NCBI RefSeq assembly: GCF_014926405.1
Contig: NZ_JACXXJ020000004.1
Span: 556,735 to 620,734 of the forward strand
Direction: 5' to 3'
DNA length: 64,000 nucleotides
Origin: Agrobacterium vitis
GTDB taxonomy: Bacteria; Pseudomonadota; Alphaproteobacteria; Rhizobiales; Rhizobiaceae
This document shows, piece after piece, positions 1 through 9,326 of this stretch. How positions within the stretch are numbered: position 1 is the first letter of the stretch; each line of letters begins with the position of its first letter. Under the pieces are notes generated by a model. That model made no database searches. It was not told the origin of the DNA and saw only the letters and a list, made by a program, of their open reading frames with translations. Made by a program: the position numbers and the translations under genes.

Positions 1-26
1 CAATCTGAACCTGACAGACTCTAAAA
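1..26. repeat. Partial copy of the rhizobial-type intergenic mosaic repeat
   Basis: The first bases read CAATCTGAACCTGACAGACT, which matches the palindromic head (GGTTCAATCTGAACC, the complement of GGTTCAGATTGAACC) and the following GACAGACTCT box of the repeats at 30638, 37791 and 45791. Only the head is present here; the left part lies outside the window and the TTTTCGGGAAAACCGG body is missing. Confidence 0.5.
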
Positions 27-56
27 CCGCACCCCTTTCATGTCAGGATTTGCACC

Positions 57-1688
57 GTGGTTACAAGACGAGATTTTCTCGGTGGAGCGGCGATTGTTGC
101 CCTTTCCATCGTCGCCAATCGGCAGAGTGCCCATGCGGCTGCAAAGGATGCCCCCGTTCACGGTGGCACGCTGACATGGGGGGTGGAAACGGAGCCATCA
201 ACGCTCAATCCGCATTTGAACGGTCAGGCCAAGGCCAAGCTGATTTTGCGCAACACCTATGAATCGTTGCTGGCCCGCACGCCGGATGGCGGCTATGTGC
301 CGTGGCTGGCGAAGGATTACGCGATCTCCGAGGATGGCCGAACCTATACCTTCACGCTGCGCGATGATGTAACCTTCAGCAATGGCGAGGCGCTGGATGC
401 AGAGGCGGTTGCGCTCAATATTCTCAAGCTGAAAGAACCGCTTTATTCCGGCAGCATCAGTGCTGGCCATGTGGCACGCATTTCCAGCGTCAAAGCTGTA
501 GAACGACACAAGCTGGTGATTACGCTGGATCGGGTTTATGCACCCTTTCTGGATGGCATCACATGGATTGATATCATTGCCCCGAAATCCTTTGCGTCAT
601 CGCAATTGAAATCCGGTGGAGCGGAGGTTGCCGGAACCGGCCCCTTCATTCTCGACAAATATATCAAGGGTCAGGAAATCAGTTTTATCCGCAACCCGGC
701 CTATAACTGGGCACCTGCAACCGCTTCGCATCAGGGGCCAGCCTATCTTGATAAAGTGGTCTATCGCTTCCTCTCGGAATCGGCTGTGCGCAGCGGTGCG
801 CTTTCCTCGGGCCAAGTGGATGTGATTGAGGGCATTCCCGGCAATGACGCCGAATTATTCAAGAACAATCCTGATTTTACCTATCAAAGCGCCATCAACA
901 CCGGCACGCCTTATACGCTGTATTTCAACAGCACCAGCGGCCCGACAGCGGATGTGAAGGTGCGCAAAGCCTTGCAGGCCGCCATTGATGTCGATCGCAC
1001 AATAAAATCGGTCTATCGCGGTGAGCGCCAGCGCGCCTGGGGTGTTCTGACCCCCGCCGATACGGATTTTTACGATAAAAGCATTGAGGGCAGCTATGGT
1101 TTTGATCCAAAACTGGCCAACACGCTGCTGGATGACGCGGGCTGGACCAGCCGCGATGCCGACGGCATTCGCACCAAGGACGGCAAGCGGCTGACCATCG
1201 ACATCATGCAATCGCAGGCCACGCTGCGGGACCAGCGCGACATTCTGCTTCAGGCCGTGCAGGCACAGGCCCGCCAAAATGCAGGCATTGATCTTGCCTT
1301 GCAATATGTCGATTCCGGCACCTACGCCAACCGGGACAAGGATGGCCAATACGGCATATTGCCCAATTCCACCACGCTTCAGCAGAATGGCCTGACCATC
1401 TATTTCCATTACCTGCCACGCAACAAAGGCGGCTCAATCAATTACAGCCGCACCGAGGCACCGGAAGTTGCCGCGTGGCTGGATGAGGCTGCCTCGACGC
1501 TGGATGCCAAAAAGCGCTTCGAGATTTACGCCAAGCTGCAACGCTTCGTGCTGGTAGAGCAGGCCTATGGATTGCCGCTGTATGTCCCAGACGACGAGGT
1601 TGCGGCCTCAAGCCGGGTCAAGGGCGTCGGCTTTCGTCCGTTCAGACGCCTTCCCGAAAACGCCTATGACATCTGGCTCCAAGGCTAA
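57..1688 (+). CDS. ABC transporter substrate-binding protein, family 5 (Dpp/Opp-like), Tat-type signal
   Basis: A 543-residue periplasmic solute-binding protein for a peptide/nickel/opine-type ABC importer. It starts at GTG 57, eight bases after an AGGA ribosome site. The N-terminus TRRDFLGG followed by a hydrophobic stretch and AHAA looks like a twin-arginine signal peptide. The mature part has the family pattern: GGTLTWGVETEPSTLNPH near residue 36, a GTGPF motif near 195, and a C-terminal QAYGLPLYVPDD segment. The next gene encodes a close paralogue, so this operon feeds one permease pair with two receptors. The linked flavin monooxygenase at the operon end suggests an organosulfur or similar ligand; this is inference and the ligand cannot be read from sequence. 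Confidence 0.9.
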   Translation: MVTRRDFLGGAAIVALSIVANRQSAHAAAKDAPVHGGTLTWGVETEPSTLNPHLNGQAKAKLILRNTYESLLARTPDGGYVPWLAKDYAISEDGRTYTFTLRDDVTFSNGEALDAEAVALNILKLKEPLYSGSISAGHVARISSVKAVERHKLVITLDRVYAPFLDGITWIDIIAPKSFASSQLKSGGAEVAGTGPFILDKYIKGQEISFIRNPAYNWAPATASHQGPAYLDKVVYRFLSESAVRSGALSSGQVDVIEGIPGNDAELFKNNPDFTYQSAINTGTPYTLYFNSTSGPTADVKVRKALQAAIDVDRTIKSVYRGERQRAWGVLTPADTDFYDKSIEGSYGFDPKLANTLLDDAGWTSRDADGIRTKDGKRLTIDIMQSQATLRDQRDILLQAVQAQARQNAGIDLALQYVDSGTYANRDKDGQYGILPNSTTLQQNGLTIYFHYLPRNKGGSINYSRTEAPEVAAWLDEAASTLDAKKRFEIYAKLQRFVLVEQAYGLPLYVPDDEVAASSRVKGVGFRPFRRLPENAYDIWLQG

Positions 1689-1732
1689 AACCCAAAAAAG
1701 AAAACCATTTCAAATTCTGGAGAAACACTCTT

Positions 1733-3367
1733 ATGATTATCCGTAGACATGTTCTCAATCTTGGGTTTGGGCTAGGCCTTGCTCTGGCTGCCGCAACGGC
1801 CCTCCCCACGATCGTTTGGGCAGCAGATCAAAAGCCAGTCAGCGGTGGCAAGCTGACATGGGGCGTCGAGACCGAGCCTGCAACGCTCAACCCGCATTTG
1901 AATGGTCAAGACAAAACCAAACTGTTGCTGCGCAACGCCTATGAATCGCTTCTCGCCCGCAAAGCCGATGGCGGTTATGTGCCATGGCTGGCAACAGAAT
2001 ACAGCATTTCCAGTGATGGCAAGACCTACACATTCAAGCTGCGCGATGATGTGCGCTTTACCGATGGGCAGGTGTTCGATGCCAAAGCGGTGGTCACCAA
2101 TTTTGAGCAGCTGAAGGATGCCGCCTATTCGGGCAGCACCAGCGCAGGTCCGGTCTCGCGCATCGCAGAAGCAAAGGCCGTGGATGCCCACACCGTGGCG
2201 TTCACGTTGAGTGATGTTTATGCACCCTTTCTGGATTATGCAGCCAGCCTCGAAATTCTTTCGCCCGCTGCTTTTAATTCCCAGCAATTGAAATCCGGTG
2301 GACCGGAAATTGCCGGAACCGGACCCTTTATCCTGAAGCGCTACGCCAAGGGGCAGGAAATCCAGTTTATCAGAAATCCTGATTATCATTGGGCATCTGC
2401 CAATGCAGGCCATCAAGGCCCTGCCTATCTGGATGAGGTGACCTATCGTTTTCTGTCGGAATCCTCGGTGCGCATCGGTGCTCTGACCTCCGGGCAGGTG
2501 GATGTGATAGAAGGCGTTTCTGGCAATGATGCCAGCCTGTTCAAGGGCAATGCCGAGTATAGTTATCAGACAGCGCTCAACACCGGCACGCCCTATTCGC
2601 TGTTTCTCAATGTCACATGGGGACCAACGCAGGATGTTAAAATCCGCAAGGCGCTGGTGGCCTCCATTGATGTTGATGCGGTGCTAAAGGCCGTCTATCG
2701 CGGTGAGCGCACCCGAGCCTGGGGCATTACCTCGCCCATCGATACGCAATTTTATGACAAGAGCATTGAGAAGACTTATGGAGCCGATCCCAAGCTGGCC
2801 AATCAGTTGTTGGATGAGGCAGGTTGGACCAACCGCGATGCCCAGGGCTTTCGCACCAAGGACGGCAAACGGCTGACCATTGAGGTGATCCAAGCGCAGG
2901 CCACCGTGCGCGACCAGCGCGATGTGTTGCTGCAAGCCTTGCAGGCGCAGGCGCGGCAAAATGCCGGAATTGATCTGGCCATCGTGTTTGTCGATGCCGG
3001 AACCTATACGGATCGGCGCAAAACCGGACAGTTTGGCTCTATTGCCAACTCCAACACCCCAACCGATGCCGTGGATATCGAGTTCCACTATCTGCCGCTG
3101 GCCAAGGGTGGCTCCATCAACTACAGCCGCGCTGAGGCCCCGGAACTGGAGCAATGGCTGAAAGAAGCCGCAGGCACGCTGGATCACGCCAAGCGGTTTG
3201 CGCTGTATTCCAAACTGCAACATTTCGCCATTGTTGATCAGGCCTATGCCCTGCCGCTCTATGAGCCGGAAGACCAGATTGCAGCGGCAAGCCAGATCAA
3301 GGGCATTGCGTTTCGTCCGTTCAAGCAATTGCCGGAAAGCGCCTACGACATCTGGCGCAGCCAGTAA
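1733..3367 (+). CDS. ABC transporter substrate-binding protein, family 5, paralogue of the upstream gene
   Basis: A 544-residue periplasmic binding protein strongly similar along its whole length to the preceding one (shared GKLTWGVETEPATLNPHLNG, AGTGPFIL, VDVIEG and GGSINYSR blocks). The signal peptide is of ordinary Sec type (RRHVLNLGFGLGLALAAATALP...WAAD), unlike the Tat-like one upstream. ATG 1733 follows GGAG by eight bases. The 44-base gap shows no terminator, so both are probably cotranscribed. The pair looks like a tandem duplication that has diverged, giving two receptors for one membrane complex. Confidence 0.9.
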   Translation: MIIRRHVLNLGFGLGLALAAATALPTIVWAADQKPVSGGKLTWGVETEPATLNPHLNGQDKTKLLLRNAYESLLARKADGGYVPWLATEYSISSDGKTYTFKLRDDVRFTDGQVFDAKAVVTNFEQLKDAAYSGSTSAGPVSRIAEAKAVDAHTVAFTLSDVYAPFLDYAASLEILSPAAFNSQQLKSGGPEIAGTGPFILKRYAKGQEIQFIRNPDYHWASANAGHQGPAYLDEVTYRFLSESSVRIGALTSGQVDVIEGVSGNDASLFKGNAEYSYQTALNTGTPYSLFLNVTWGPTQDVKIRKALVASIDVDAVLKAVYRGERTRAWGITSPIDTQFYDKSIEKTYGADPKLANQLLDEAGWTNRDAQGFRTKDGKRLTIEVIQAQATVRDQRDVLLQALQAQARQNAGIDLAIVFVDAGTYTDRRKTGQFGSIANSNTPTDAVDIEFHYLPLAKGGSINYSRAEAPELEQWLKEAAGTLDHAKRFALYSKLQHFAIVDQAYALPLYEPEDQIAAASQIKGIAFRPFKQLPESAYDIWRSQ

Positions 3368-3415
3368 TTCCAGTGCGTCACCATCCCTCTGAAACCCACA
3401 ACAGGAGCGACCACC

Positions 3416-4432
3416 ATGGATGCCGAGCAGACAACCACCCTTGGCCAAGCCCCCGCTACTTGGCGTTCAAGCCGGTTCCGGCTCAGGCGCAGCAGTCTGA
3501 CAGGGCAGATCCTGACACGGATTGGCTCTGGTCTGCTGGTGTTGTGGGCGGCGGTGACGTTGAGTTTCATCAGCCTGCATCTGGCTCCCGGCGATATTGT
3601 CAGCCTGCTGATTGGCGAACAGCTGCGTACGCCGGAAGTGGAGGCCGCCATTCGCGCAGAATGGGGGCTGAATGATCCCGTGTATGTGCAATATATCGAT
3701 TATCTGGGCCGGATTCTGCATGGTGATTTCGGGCGGTCCTATATTTTGCAAACCGATGTTTCCGGGCTTGTGCTGTCGCAGATCCTGCCAACGCTGAAAC
3801 TGACGGCGGCAGCCCTCACGGTCGCTATTGCGTTCGCCGTCACCATTGCGGTGGTGACAGCGGCCAAACGCGTGCCGCGTATCATTGCTGGTGGGCTGGA
3901 ATTGCTGCTGATTTCCACGCCATCCTTCTGGCTTGGCATTCTGCTGTTGTTTGTGTTTTCTTTCACGCTGAAACTGTTTCCCGTCTCCGGCGACAGGAGC
4001 TTTTCGGCGCTGGTGCTACCAGCCTTCGCGCTTGGCCTGCCGCTGGGGGCGGTGATTGCGCAAGTGTTGCGTGAGGGATTGGAGCGGGCGCTGGAAGAAC
4101 CCTTTGCCTTGACTGTGCGCAGCTGGGGCACGCACAGCCTTGTGCTGCGGTTGCGCCACGCACTTCGCCATGCGGCCCTGCCTGCCGTGACGCTCACCGG
4201 CTGGCTGGTCGGCAATCTCCTCTCCGGTGCGGTAATTACCGAGTCCGTGTTTGGTAGGCCGGGTTTGGGGCGCGTCACGGTCAACGCCGTTCTCGCCCAT
4301 GACCTGCCCGTGGTGCTGGCGGTGGCCATTCTCTCGGCCTTTACCTATGTGGTGTTGAGCACGGCGGTGGATGTGCTCTATCTGCGGCTTGATCCACGTT
4401 TGCGAACTCAGGTGCTGGAGGATGTGCGATGA
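3416..4432 (+). CDS. ABC transporter permease, DppB type
   Basis: A 338-residue inner-membrane permease with about six membrane segments. It carries the DppB/OppB pattern: an N-terminal helix with LSFISLHLAPGDIVSLLIGE, then a WGLNDPVYVQYIDYLGRILHGDFGRSY periplasmic segment, and the cytoplasmic coupling loop near RHALRHAALPAVTLTGWLVGNLLSGAVITESVFGRPG. It starts at ATG 3416 behind AGGAG. The N-terminal 30 residues before the first helix are longer than usual and rich in Arg. It overlaps the next permease by ATGA, the usual translational coupling of a DppBC heterodimer. Confidence 0.92.
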   Translation: MDAEQTTTLGQAPATWRSSRFRLRRSSLTGQILTRIGSGLLVLWAAVTLSFISLHLAPGDIVSLLIGEQLRTPEVEAAIRAEWGLNDPVYVQYIDYLGRILHGDFGRSYILQTDVSGLVLSQILPTLKLTAAALTVAIAFAVTIAVVTAAKRVPRIIAGGLELLLISTPSFWLGILLLFVFSFTLKLFPVSGDRSFSALVLPAFALGLPLGAVIAQVLREGLERALEEPFALTVRSWGTHSLVLRLRHALRHAALPAVTLTGWLVGNLLSGAVITESVFGRPGLGRVTVNAVLAHDLPVVLAVAILSAFTYVVLSTAVDVLYLRLDPRLRTQVLEDVR

Positions 4433-5301
4433 GCCTTTCCTCCACACTGCCGGATCGCAACCTTGAGCGCACAATTGATGTTTTGCGCAGCATTGTCGCC
4501 CGCCCGGGGTTGCTGATTGCCGTTCTGGTCGTGGTTCTCGTTGCTATTTCCACGCTGTGGCCCGCGCTGCTCACATCGGCTGATCCCATCACTGCCGATC
4601 CCTTGCAAGCACAATTGCCACCCTCAGCAGACCATTGGTTTGGCACCGATCATCTGGGGCGGGATGTGTTCTCCCGTGTGGTCTATGGCACGCGCTATTC
4701 CATTTTGATTGGCGTCAGCGCCATTACCATTGCGGCCCTGTTCGGCTCCCTGCTAGGCCTATTAGCCGGGCTATCGCGCGGGCTGGTGGATGAGTTCATC
4801 ACCCGTTTTCTCGATGTAGTCTCGTCCTTTCCCGATCTATTGCTGGCGCTGGTGCTGATTTCCTTTACCGGCCCCGGCACGCTCAATCTGATTTTTGCGC
4901 TGGGGGTTGCCTCCATTCCTCGCTTTGCCCGGGTGGTGCGCGCCCAAACCTTTGTGATTGCCCAAAGCGGCTATGTGGAACAGGCCAAGACCTTTGGGCT
5001 GACCCGCCCGGTTCTGGTGTTTCGCCATGTGCTGCCACATGCCATTGCGCAGGTGCCCATTCTGGCCACCATCGGCCTTGGCACTGCCATCATCAACGCG
5101 GCGGGCCTCAGTTTTCTCGGCATGGGTCCGCAGCCGCCAGCACCCGAATGGGGGGCGATGCTGGCCGATGCGCGCAATTATTTGCGCGTGGCGTGGTGGA
5201 TTGGCGTGTGGCCGGGGCTGGCCATTACCGTCACCGTGATTGCCATCAGCGTGTTGGGACGCCGCTGGCAGGCAGCATTTGAAGGCAGGAGACAGGCATG
5301 A
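4429..5301 (+). CDS. ABC transporter permease, DppC type
   Basis: A 290-residue inner-membrane permease pairing with the DppB-type protein just upstream. Family marks are HWFGTDHLGRDVFSRVVYGTRYS near residue 65, the coupling loop ARVVRAQTFVIAQSGYVEQAKTFGLTRPVLVFRHVLPHA, and the C-terminal LSFLGMGPQPPAPEWGAMLADARNYL. ATGA overlaps join it to both neighbours. About six membrane segments are visible. Confidence 0.92.
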   Translation: MSLSSTLPDRNLERTIDVLRSIVARPGLLIAVLVVVLVAISTLWPALLTSADPITADPLQAQLPPSADHWFGTDHLGRDVFSRVVYGTRYSILIGVSAITIAALFGSLLGLLAGLSRGLVDEFITRFLDVVSSFPDLLLALVLISFTGPGTLNLIFALGVASIPRFARVVRAQTFVIAQSGYVEQAKTFGLTRPVLVFRHVLPHAIAQVPILATIGLGTAIINAAGLSFLGMGPQPPAPEWGAMLADARNYLRVAWWIGVWPGLAITVTVIAISVLGRRWQAAFEGRRQA

Positions 5302-6929
5302 CCCCGCTGATCCAGATCCGCAACCTCACCATCGGCTTTCCAAAAGATGGGCGCGACCATAATGTTGTGCATGGCCTTGATCTGACAATCCATGCCGGGG
5401 AAACCTTGGCCCTTGTTGGCGAATCCGGTTCTGGCAAATCCGTCACGGCACGCGCGCTGCTTGGCCTGTCCGGGCCGGGGGCAAAAATCAGTGCAGACCA
5501 GTTCGACATCGAAGGCCAGTCGGTGCTGGGTATCGGCGAGAAACAATGGCGCGCTTTGCGCGGCACAAAGGTGGGCTTTGTGCTTCAAGATGCGCTGGTG
5601 TCGCTTGATCCCTTGCGCCGTGTGTCGCAGCAATTGTCCGATGCCTTTGGCCGTCGTGGCTTTTTCAAACACCCGCATTTGCTGCAAGACAGCCGCGCCC
5701 TGCTGCAATCTGTCGGCATTCCTGATCCTGACCGGCGCTTGCCGCAATATCCGCACGAGCTATCTGGCGGCTTGCGCCAACGGGCATTGATTGCCACCGC
5801 AATCGCCCGCCACCCTGCCCTGCTGATTGCCGATGAGCCAACCACGGCGCTGGATGCCACGGTGCAAAAGCAAATTCTTGATCTGCTGGCAGAACGGCGT
5901 AAGGCGGGCCATACGCTGCTGCTGATCAGCCATGATCTGGCCGTTGTCTCACGATTGGCGGACCGGGTGCTGGTGATGAACAATGGATACATTGTTGAGG
6001 AAGGCCCAACCGCTAAAATCCTGAAGACCCCGGAGCATCCCTATACACGACAATTGCTGGATGCCGTGCCATCGGCGAGCTCCAAAGGCTTTCGCCTGTC
6101 ACCCTCGACAGAGATTGAATTGAAACGCCCGGCTGAACCTATCCGCATTGCGCTGCCGCCCAAGCAGATTGATGAGGGCCGCATTGTTTTGAGCGCCAAC
6201 AATCTGGTGAAACGCTATGGCACCTCGCTTGCGGTCAATGACGTTTCTTTCAATCTCGCGGCTGGCGAAGCGCTGGGCATTGTCGGCGAATCCGGATCAG
6301 GCAAGACCACTGTTGCCAAAATCATTCTCGGTCTGGTGGAGCCGGATGGTGGCGCTGTGCTGATTGATGGCAAGCCGTGGAGCAATATCAGCGAGGCCCA
6401 GCGCAGACCCAGACGCGCCCATATGCAATTGATTGCGCAGGACGCACTCAGCTCGTTTGATCCCCGCTATACCGTGGAAAAAATCGTTGGCGAAAGCCTT
6501 GATTCCGTTGGCGTCTATGGCGATGCCCGCCGCAAGCGGGTGATTGAAGTGCTGGATGCCGTGCGGCTCAACCGCAGTTTTCTCAGCCGCTATCCCCGTG
6601 AATTGTCCGGTGGCCAACGCCAGCGCGTGGCCATTGCCCGTGGCTTTGCCCCGCACCCCACACTGCTGGTGGCCGATGAACCGGTGAGCGCGCTGGATGT
6701 GTCAGTGCAGGCGCAGGTGCTGGATTTGCTGGCCGAGCTTCAGGCTGCATCGGGCACATCGCTGCTGTTTATCTCCCATGATCTGGGCGTTGTGCATCAC
6801 CTCACAGACCGCGTGGTGGTGATGAAGGATGGCCAGATTGTCGAGACCGGTCAGGTGGAAAACGTGTTTTCTACCCCACGCCACAGCTACACCCGTGCCC
6901 TGCTGGATGCCGTTCCCACGCTGGCCTGA
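5298..6929 (+). CDS. Fused DppD-DppF type ABC ATPase (two nucleotide-binding domains)
   Basis: A 543-residue cytoplasmic ATPase with two complete ABC domains in tandem that powers the permeases encoded just upstream. Domain 1 (about 1-260) has Walker A GESGSGKS, signature LSGGLRQR and Walker B LLIADEPTTALD. Domain 2 (about 290-543) has GESGSGKTT, LSGGQRQR and LLVADEPVSALD. Each domain ends with the oligopeptide-ATPase tail (HPYTRQLLDAVPSAS; HSYTRALLDAVPTLA). The fusion replaces the separate DppD and DppF genes seen in the third system of this window. It is coupled to the upstream permease by ATGA. Confidence 0.92.
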   Translation: MTPLIQIRNLTIGFPKDGRDHNVVHGLDLTIHAGETLALVGESGSGKSVTARALLGLSGPGAKISADQFDIEGQSVLGIGEKQWRALRGTKVGFVLQDALVSLDPLRRVSQQLSDAFGRRGFFKHPHLLQDSRALLQSVGIPDPDRRLPQYPHELSGGLRQRALIATAIARHPALLIADEPTTALDATVQKQILDLLAERRKAGHTLLLISHDLAVVSRLADRVLVMNNGYIVEEGPTAKILKTPEHPYTRQLLDAVPSASSKGFRLSPSTEIELKRPAEPIRIALPPKQIDEGRIVLSANNLVKRYGTSLAVNDVSFNLAAGEALGIVGESGSGKTTVAKIILGLVEPDGGAVLIDGKPWSNISEAQRRPRRAHMQLIAQDALSSFDPRYTVEKIVGESLDSVGVYGDARRKRVIEVLDAVRLNRSFLSRYPRELSGGQRQRVAIARGFAPHPTLLVADEPVSALDVSVQAQVLDLLAELQAASGTSLLFISHDLGVVHHLTDRVVVMKDGQIVETGQVENVFSTPRHSYTRALLDAVPTLA

Positions 6930-6957
6930 GAAGACAAGACAAACCAAGGAGTTCCCC

Positions 6958-8298
6958 ATGACCCGCCCATCGTCTCGCCGCCTGAAAACTCTGGTAGGAG
7001 CAGGCAATCTCACCGCCGCCGCCAATGATGCAAGCCCGCAGGCAGGGGCCAAGCGCGCCGCTGATCTGGCCCGCAAGGCTGAATCTGAGAAAATCACCGG
7101 CCTGTTCACCGCCGATTTGTTGCAAACCGACCCGGCAGGGCTGGCAGGCACCACCGGCACCAATGAGCCAATCATTCAGCTGGCAGCGTTAAGCCAAGTG
7201 ACATCACAGATCGGCTTGATTGCCACCGTGTCCACCACCTTCCACCACCCCTATAATCTGGCCCGCCAGATTGGCACGCTAGACCACGCCAGCGGTGGCC
7301 GCGCGGGATGGAATGCTGTGACATCGTCTGTTGGCGAAGAAAATTTTGGCGAAACACTGGCAAGCCCGGAAGAGCGCTATGCCCGGGCGGCTGAATTCAT
7401 TGAAGTGGTCAACGCCCTCTACGATGCCAATGAGCGTGACGCCGCCACCCGCCGCAATTCCGGTAGCATTTCCATCGACCCCTCAAAATTCCACCCGATC
7501 AATTATCGCGGTCAGCATTTTCAAGTCGAAGGGCCACTGAATGTGCCGCCGCTGCCACAGGGCCGCCCAGTGCAGTTTCAGGCGGGGCAATCGGAGGCTG
7601 GCGTCAATGTTGGCGCACGTTATGCCGAGGTGGTCTATACCTCTCAGTCGAAGCTGGAGGATGCCATTGCCTTTGCAACCGACCTTCGAAAGCGCGCCAA
7701 GGGATTTGGGCGTGGGCATGGCCTGCCCTTCATCATGAACTCCTTCCACTCGGTGATCGGTGAAAGCGATGCCGATGTGGCGCGACGGGTGAAGGAAAAG
7801 CACGAGAAAATCAACTATGAGCAAGGTCGCCTGAAACTGGCAGATATGCTCGGCGGCCATCTTGATCTGTCCGATCTGCCGCTGGACAAGCCTCTGCCCG
7901 AGGCACTGTTGCCCGAAGTCACCAGCATCAACCGCAGACGCGGACGGGTGGAGATTTTCCGCCGCTATGCCCGTGAAGGGTTGACGTTGCGGCAATTGAT
8001 CATTCACGCACAGGATACCGGCCATTGGTCAGTTGCTGGCACACCAGAGCAGCTCGCCGATGCCATTGAAGAACGGTTCCGGGCTGGCGTGCTGGATGTG
8101 ATTTCGCTGCATGGCCTTGGCAACCCCGATCAGGAAGACCTGTTGCTGAACGGGCTTTTGCCAGAGCTTCGCCGTCGCAATTTGCTTGATACGGATTATG
8201 TTGGCCATGATTTCCGCTCGAATCTGGAGCTGCCAGAGATTTCAAGGCAACAAACGGTACTTCAGGAAAGTCCGGTGCAAAAAGCTGTTTTCGGCTGA
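6958..8298 (+). CDS. LLM-class flavin-dependent monooxygenase (NtaA/SnaA/DszA family)
   Basis: A 446-residue luciferase-like (beta/alpha)8 barrel flavoprotein, expected to use FMNH2 and O2 from a separate reductase. The chosen start, ATG 6958, has AAGGAG seven bases upstream; an open frame extends further upstream but overlaps the ATPase gene. Family marks include SQIGLIATVSTTFHHPYNLARQIGTLDHASGGRAGWNAVTSS at about 80-120 and QFQAGQSEAG near 220. The N-terminus lacks the usual HLGAF strand of the family and may be diverged. As the last gene of the operon it probably oxidises the compound brought in by the upstream transporter, with C-S or C-N cleavage as known for the family. Confidence 0.85.
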   Translation: MTRPSSRRLKTLVGAGNLTAAANDASPQAGAKRAADLARKAESEKITGLFTADLLQTDPAGLAGTTGTNEPIIQLAALSQVTSQIGLIATVSTTFHHPYNLARQIGTLDHASGGRAGWNAVTSSVGEENFGETLASPEERYARAAEFIEVVNALYDANERDAATRRNSGSISIDPSKFHPINYRGQHFQVEGPLNVPPLPQGRPVQFQAGQSEAGVNVGARYAEVVYTSQSKLEDAIAFATDLRKRAKGFGRGHGLPFIMNSFHSVIGESDADVARRVKEKHEKINYEQGRLKLADMLGGHLDLSDLPLDKPLPEALLPEVTSINRRRGRVEIFRRYAREGLTLRQLIIHAQDTGHWSVAGTPEQLADAIEERFRAGVLDVISLHGLGNPDQEDLLLNGLLPELRRRNLLDTDYVGHDFRSNLELPEISRQQTVLQESPVQKAVFG

Positions 8299-8307
8299 CA
8301 CAGCCAA

Positions 8308-8340
8308 TGTCGGATTTTCGGTAAAAACGAAAATCCGACA
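8308..8340 (+). terminator. Perfect 13-bp hairpin after the first operon
   Basis: TGTCGGATTTTCG at 8308-8320 and CGAAAATCCGACA at 8328-8340 form a perfect stem with a 7-base loop, ten bases after the monooxygenase stop. There is no long T run behind it, so it may act as a terminator, an RNA-stability element or a protein-binding palindrome. Confidence 0.6.
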
Positions 8341-8423
8341 ACTGTTCGATAATTAGAATATATTACCTATGGATTTTATAGAATATAATTAAACTCCCTC
8401 CAAACGAGGGAGATATTCCATCC
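8341..8423 (+). promoter_or_regulatory. AT-rich leader upstream of the Ssu-like operon
   Basis: This stretch is far richer in A/T than the surrounding coding DNA and includes GGATTTTATAGAATATAATT at 8371-8390, which offers -10-like boxes (TATAGA, TATAAT). A GGGAGA ribosome site (8408-8413) precedes ATG 8424. A related string (TTATAGATTTTATAGAGGTA) lies at 53021. The promoter assignment is inference from composition and position. Confidence 0.4.
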
Positions 8424-9260
8424 ATGACCGCAGGCGCGCACCTGACAATAAGAGATATCAGCCGGTCGTTCGATATCAATGGCAAGGTGTTGAATGCATT
8501 GGATAGCATTAATCTCGACATCACTGAGGGTGAATTTGTCACCATTGTCGGGGCCAGCGGTTGTGGAAAATCCACCCTGCTGAGGATTGCTGCTGGGTTG
8601 GATATCGCAAGCTCTGGCACCATCACCCATGCGGGAAAGGTGGTCAATGAGCCAAGCCTCGAGCGGGGTATCGTGTTTCAGGAGCCGCGCCTGTTTCCAT
8701 GGCTCTCGGTAGAGCGCAACGTGGCTGTCGGCGTGGAAAATAGCGGTCTGCCCAAGGCCACGCGTCAGCAATTGGTGAGGGACCATCTGGAACTGGTTGG
8801 GCTGACGGGGTTTGCCAAAGCCTATCCCCACCAACTTTCCGGCGGTATGGCGCAGCGGGCGGGTATTGCCCGTGGTCTCGTCAATCGGCCCAATATCCTG
8901 TTTCTGGATGAGCCGTTTGGTGCATTGGATGCCCTGACCAAAACCCGGCTTCAGGATGAATTGCAGGAGATCTGGGCGCGAGAACGCATCACCATGGTGC
9001 TTGTGACCCATGATGTGGAAGAAGCGGTTTATCTTGGCGATCGTGTGGTGGTGATGTCGGCACGGCCCGGCCGTATCCGCGACATCATCCCGGTTGAGAT
9101 TGAGCGCCCGCGCAGACGCACCTCCGCAGAAATTGTCGCCGCCCGCGACCGCGTGCTGCAAAGTTTGCATGGAAGTGATGAGGTGAGGCAGTCAAGCGGT
9201 CCAAGACCCCTCCCCGCCCGCGAAAACACTTTGGCGCAACCCGCCTTTTCCCACGGATAA
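8424..9260 (+). CDS. ssuB: ABC transporter ATPase, SsuB/TauB (nitrate/sulfonate/taurine) type
   Basis: A 278-residue cytoplasmic ATPase of the NitT/TauT importer family. Walker A is [12 protein letters not shown] (about 47-58), the signature LSGGMAQRAGIARGL, Walker [13 protein letters not shown], followed by the VLVTHDVEEAVYLGDRVVVMSARPGRI block typical of SsuB and TauB. It leads an operon with a binding protein, two permeases and a monooxygenase. The C-terminal 30 residues (after about 245) are low in recognisable structure. The ligand class, sulfonates or similar, comes from family and context rather than from a specific residue. Confidence 0.88.
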   Translation: MTAGAHLTIRDISRSFDINGKVLNALDSINLDITEGEFVTIVGASGCGKSTLLRIAAGLDIASSGTITHAGKVVNEPSLERGIVFQEPRLFPWLSVERNVAVGVENSGLPKATRQQLVRDHLELVGLTGFAKAYPHQLSGGMAQRAGIARGLVNRPNILFLDEPFGALDALTKTRLQDELQEIWARERITMVLVTHDVEEAVYLGDRVVVMSARPGRIRDIIPVEIERPRRRTSAEIVAARDRVLQSLHGSDEVRQSSGPRPLPARENTLAQPAFSHG

Positions 9261-9326
9261 TATCAATTGGCTGCCCTTACCGCCGAAATACGCGATGTAG
9301 GCAGCCTGACATGAACGGAGTTATTG

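Noticed and set aside
6829..6957. N-terminal extension of the first LLM monooxygenase
   Set aside because: It overlaps the ATPase gene, lacks a ribosome site, and ATG 6958 with AAGGAG is a clearly better start.
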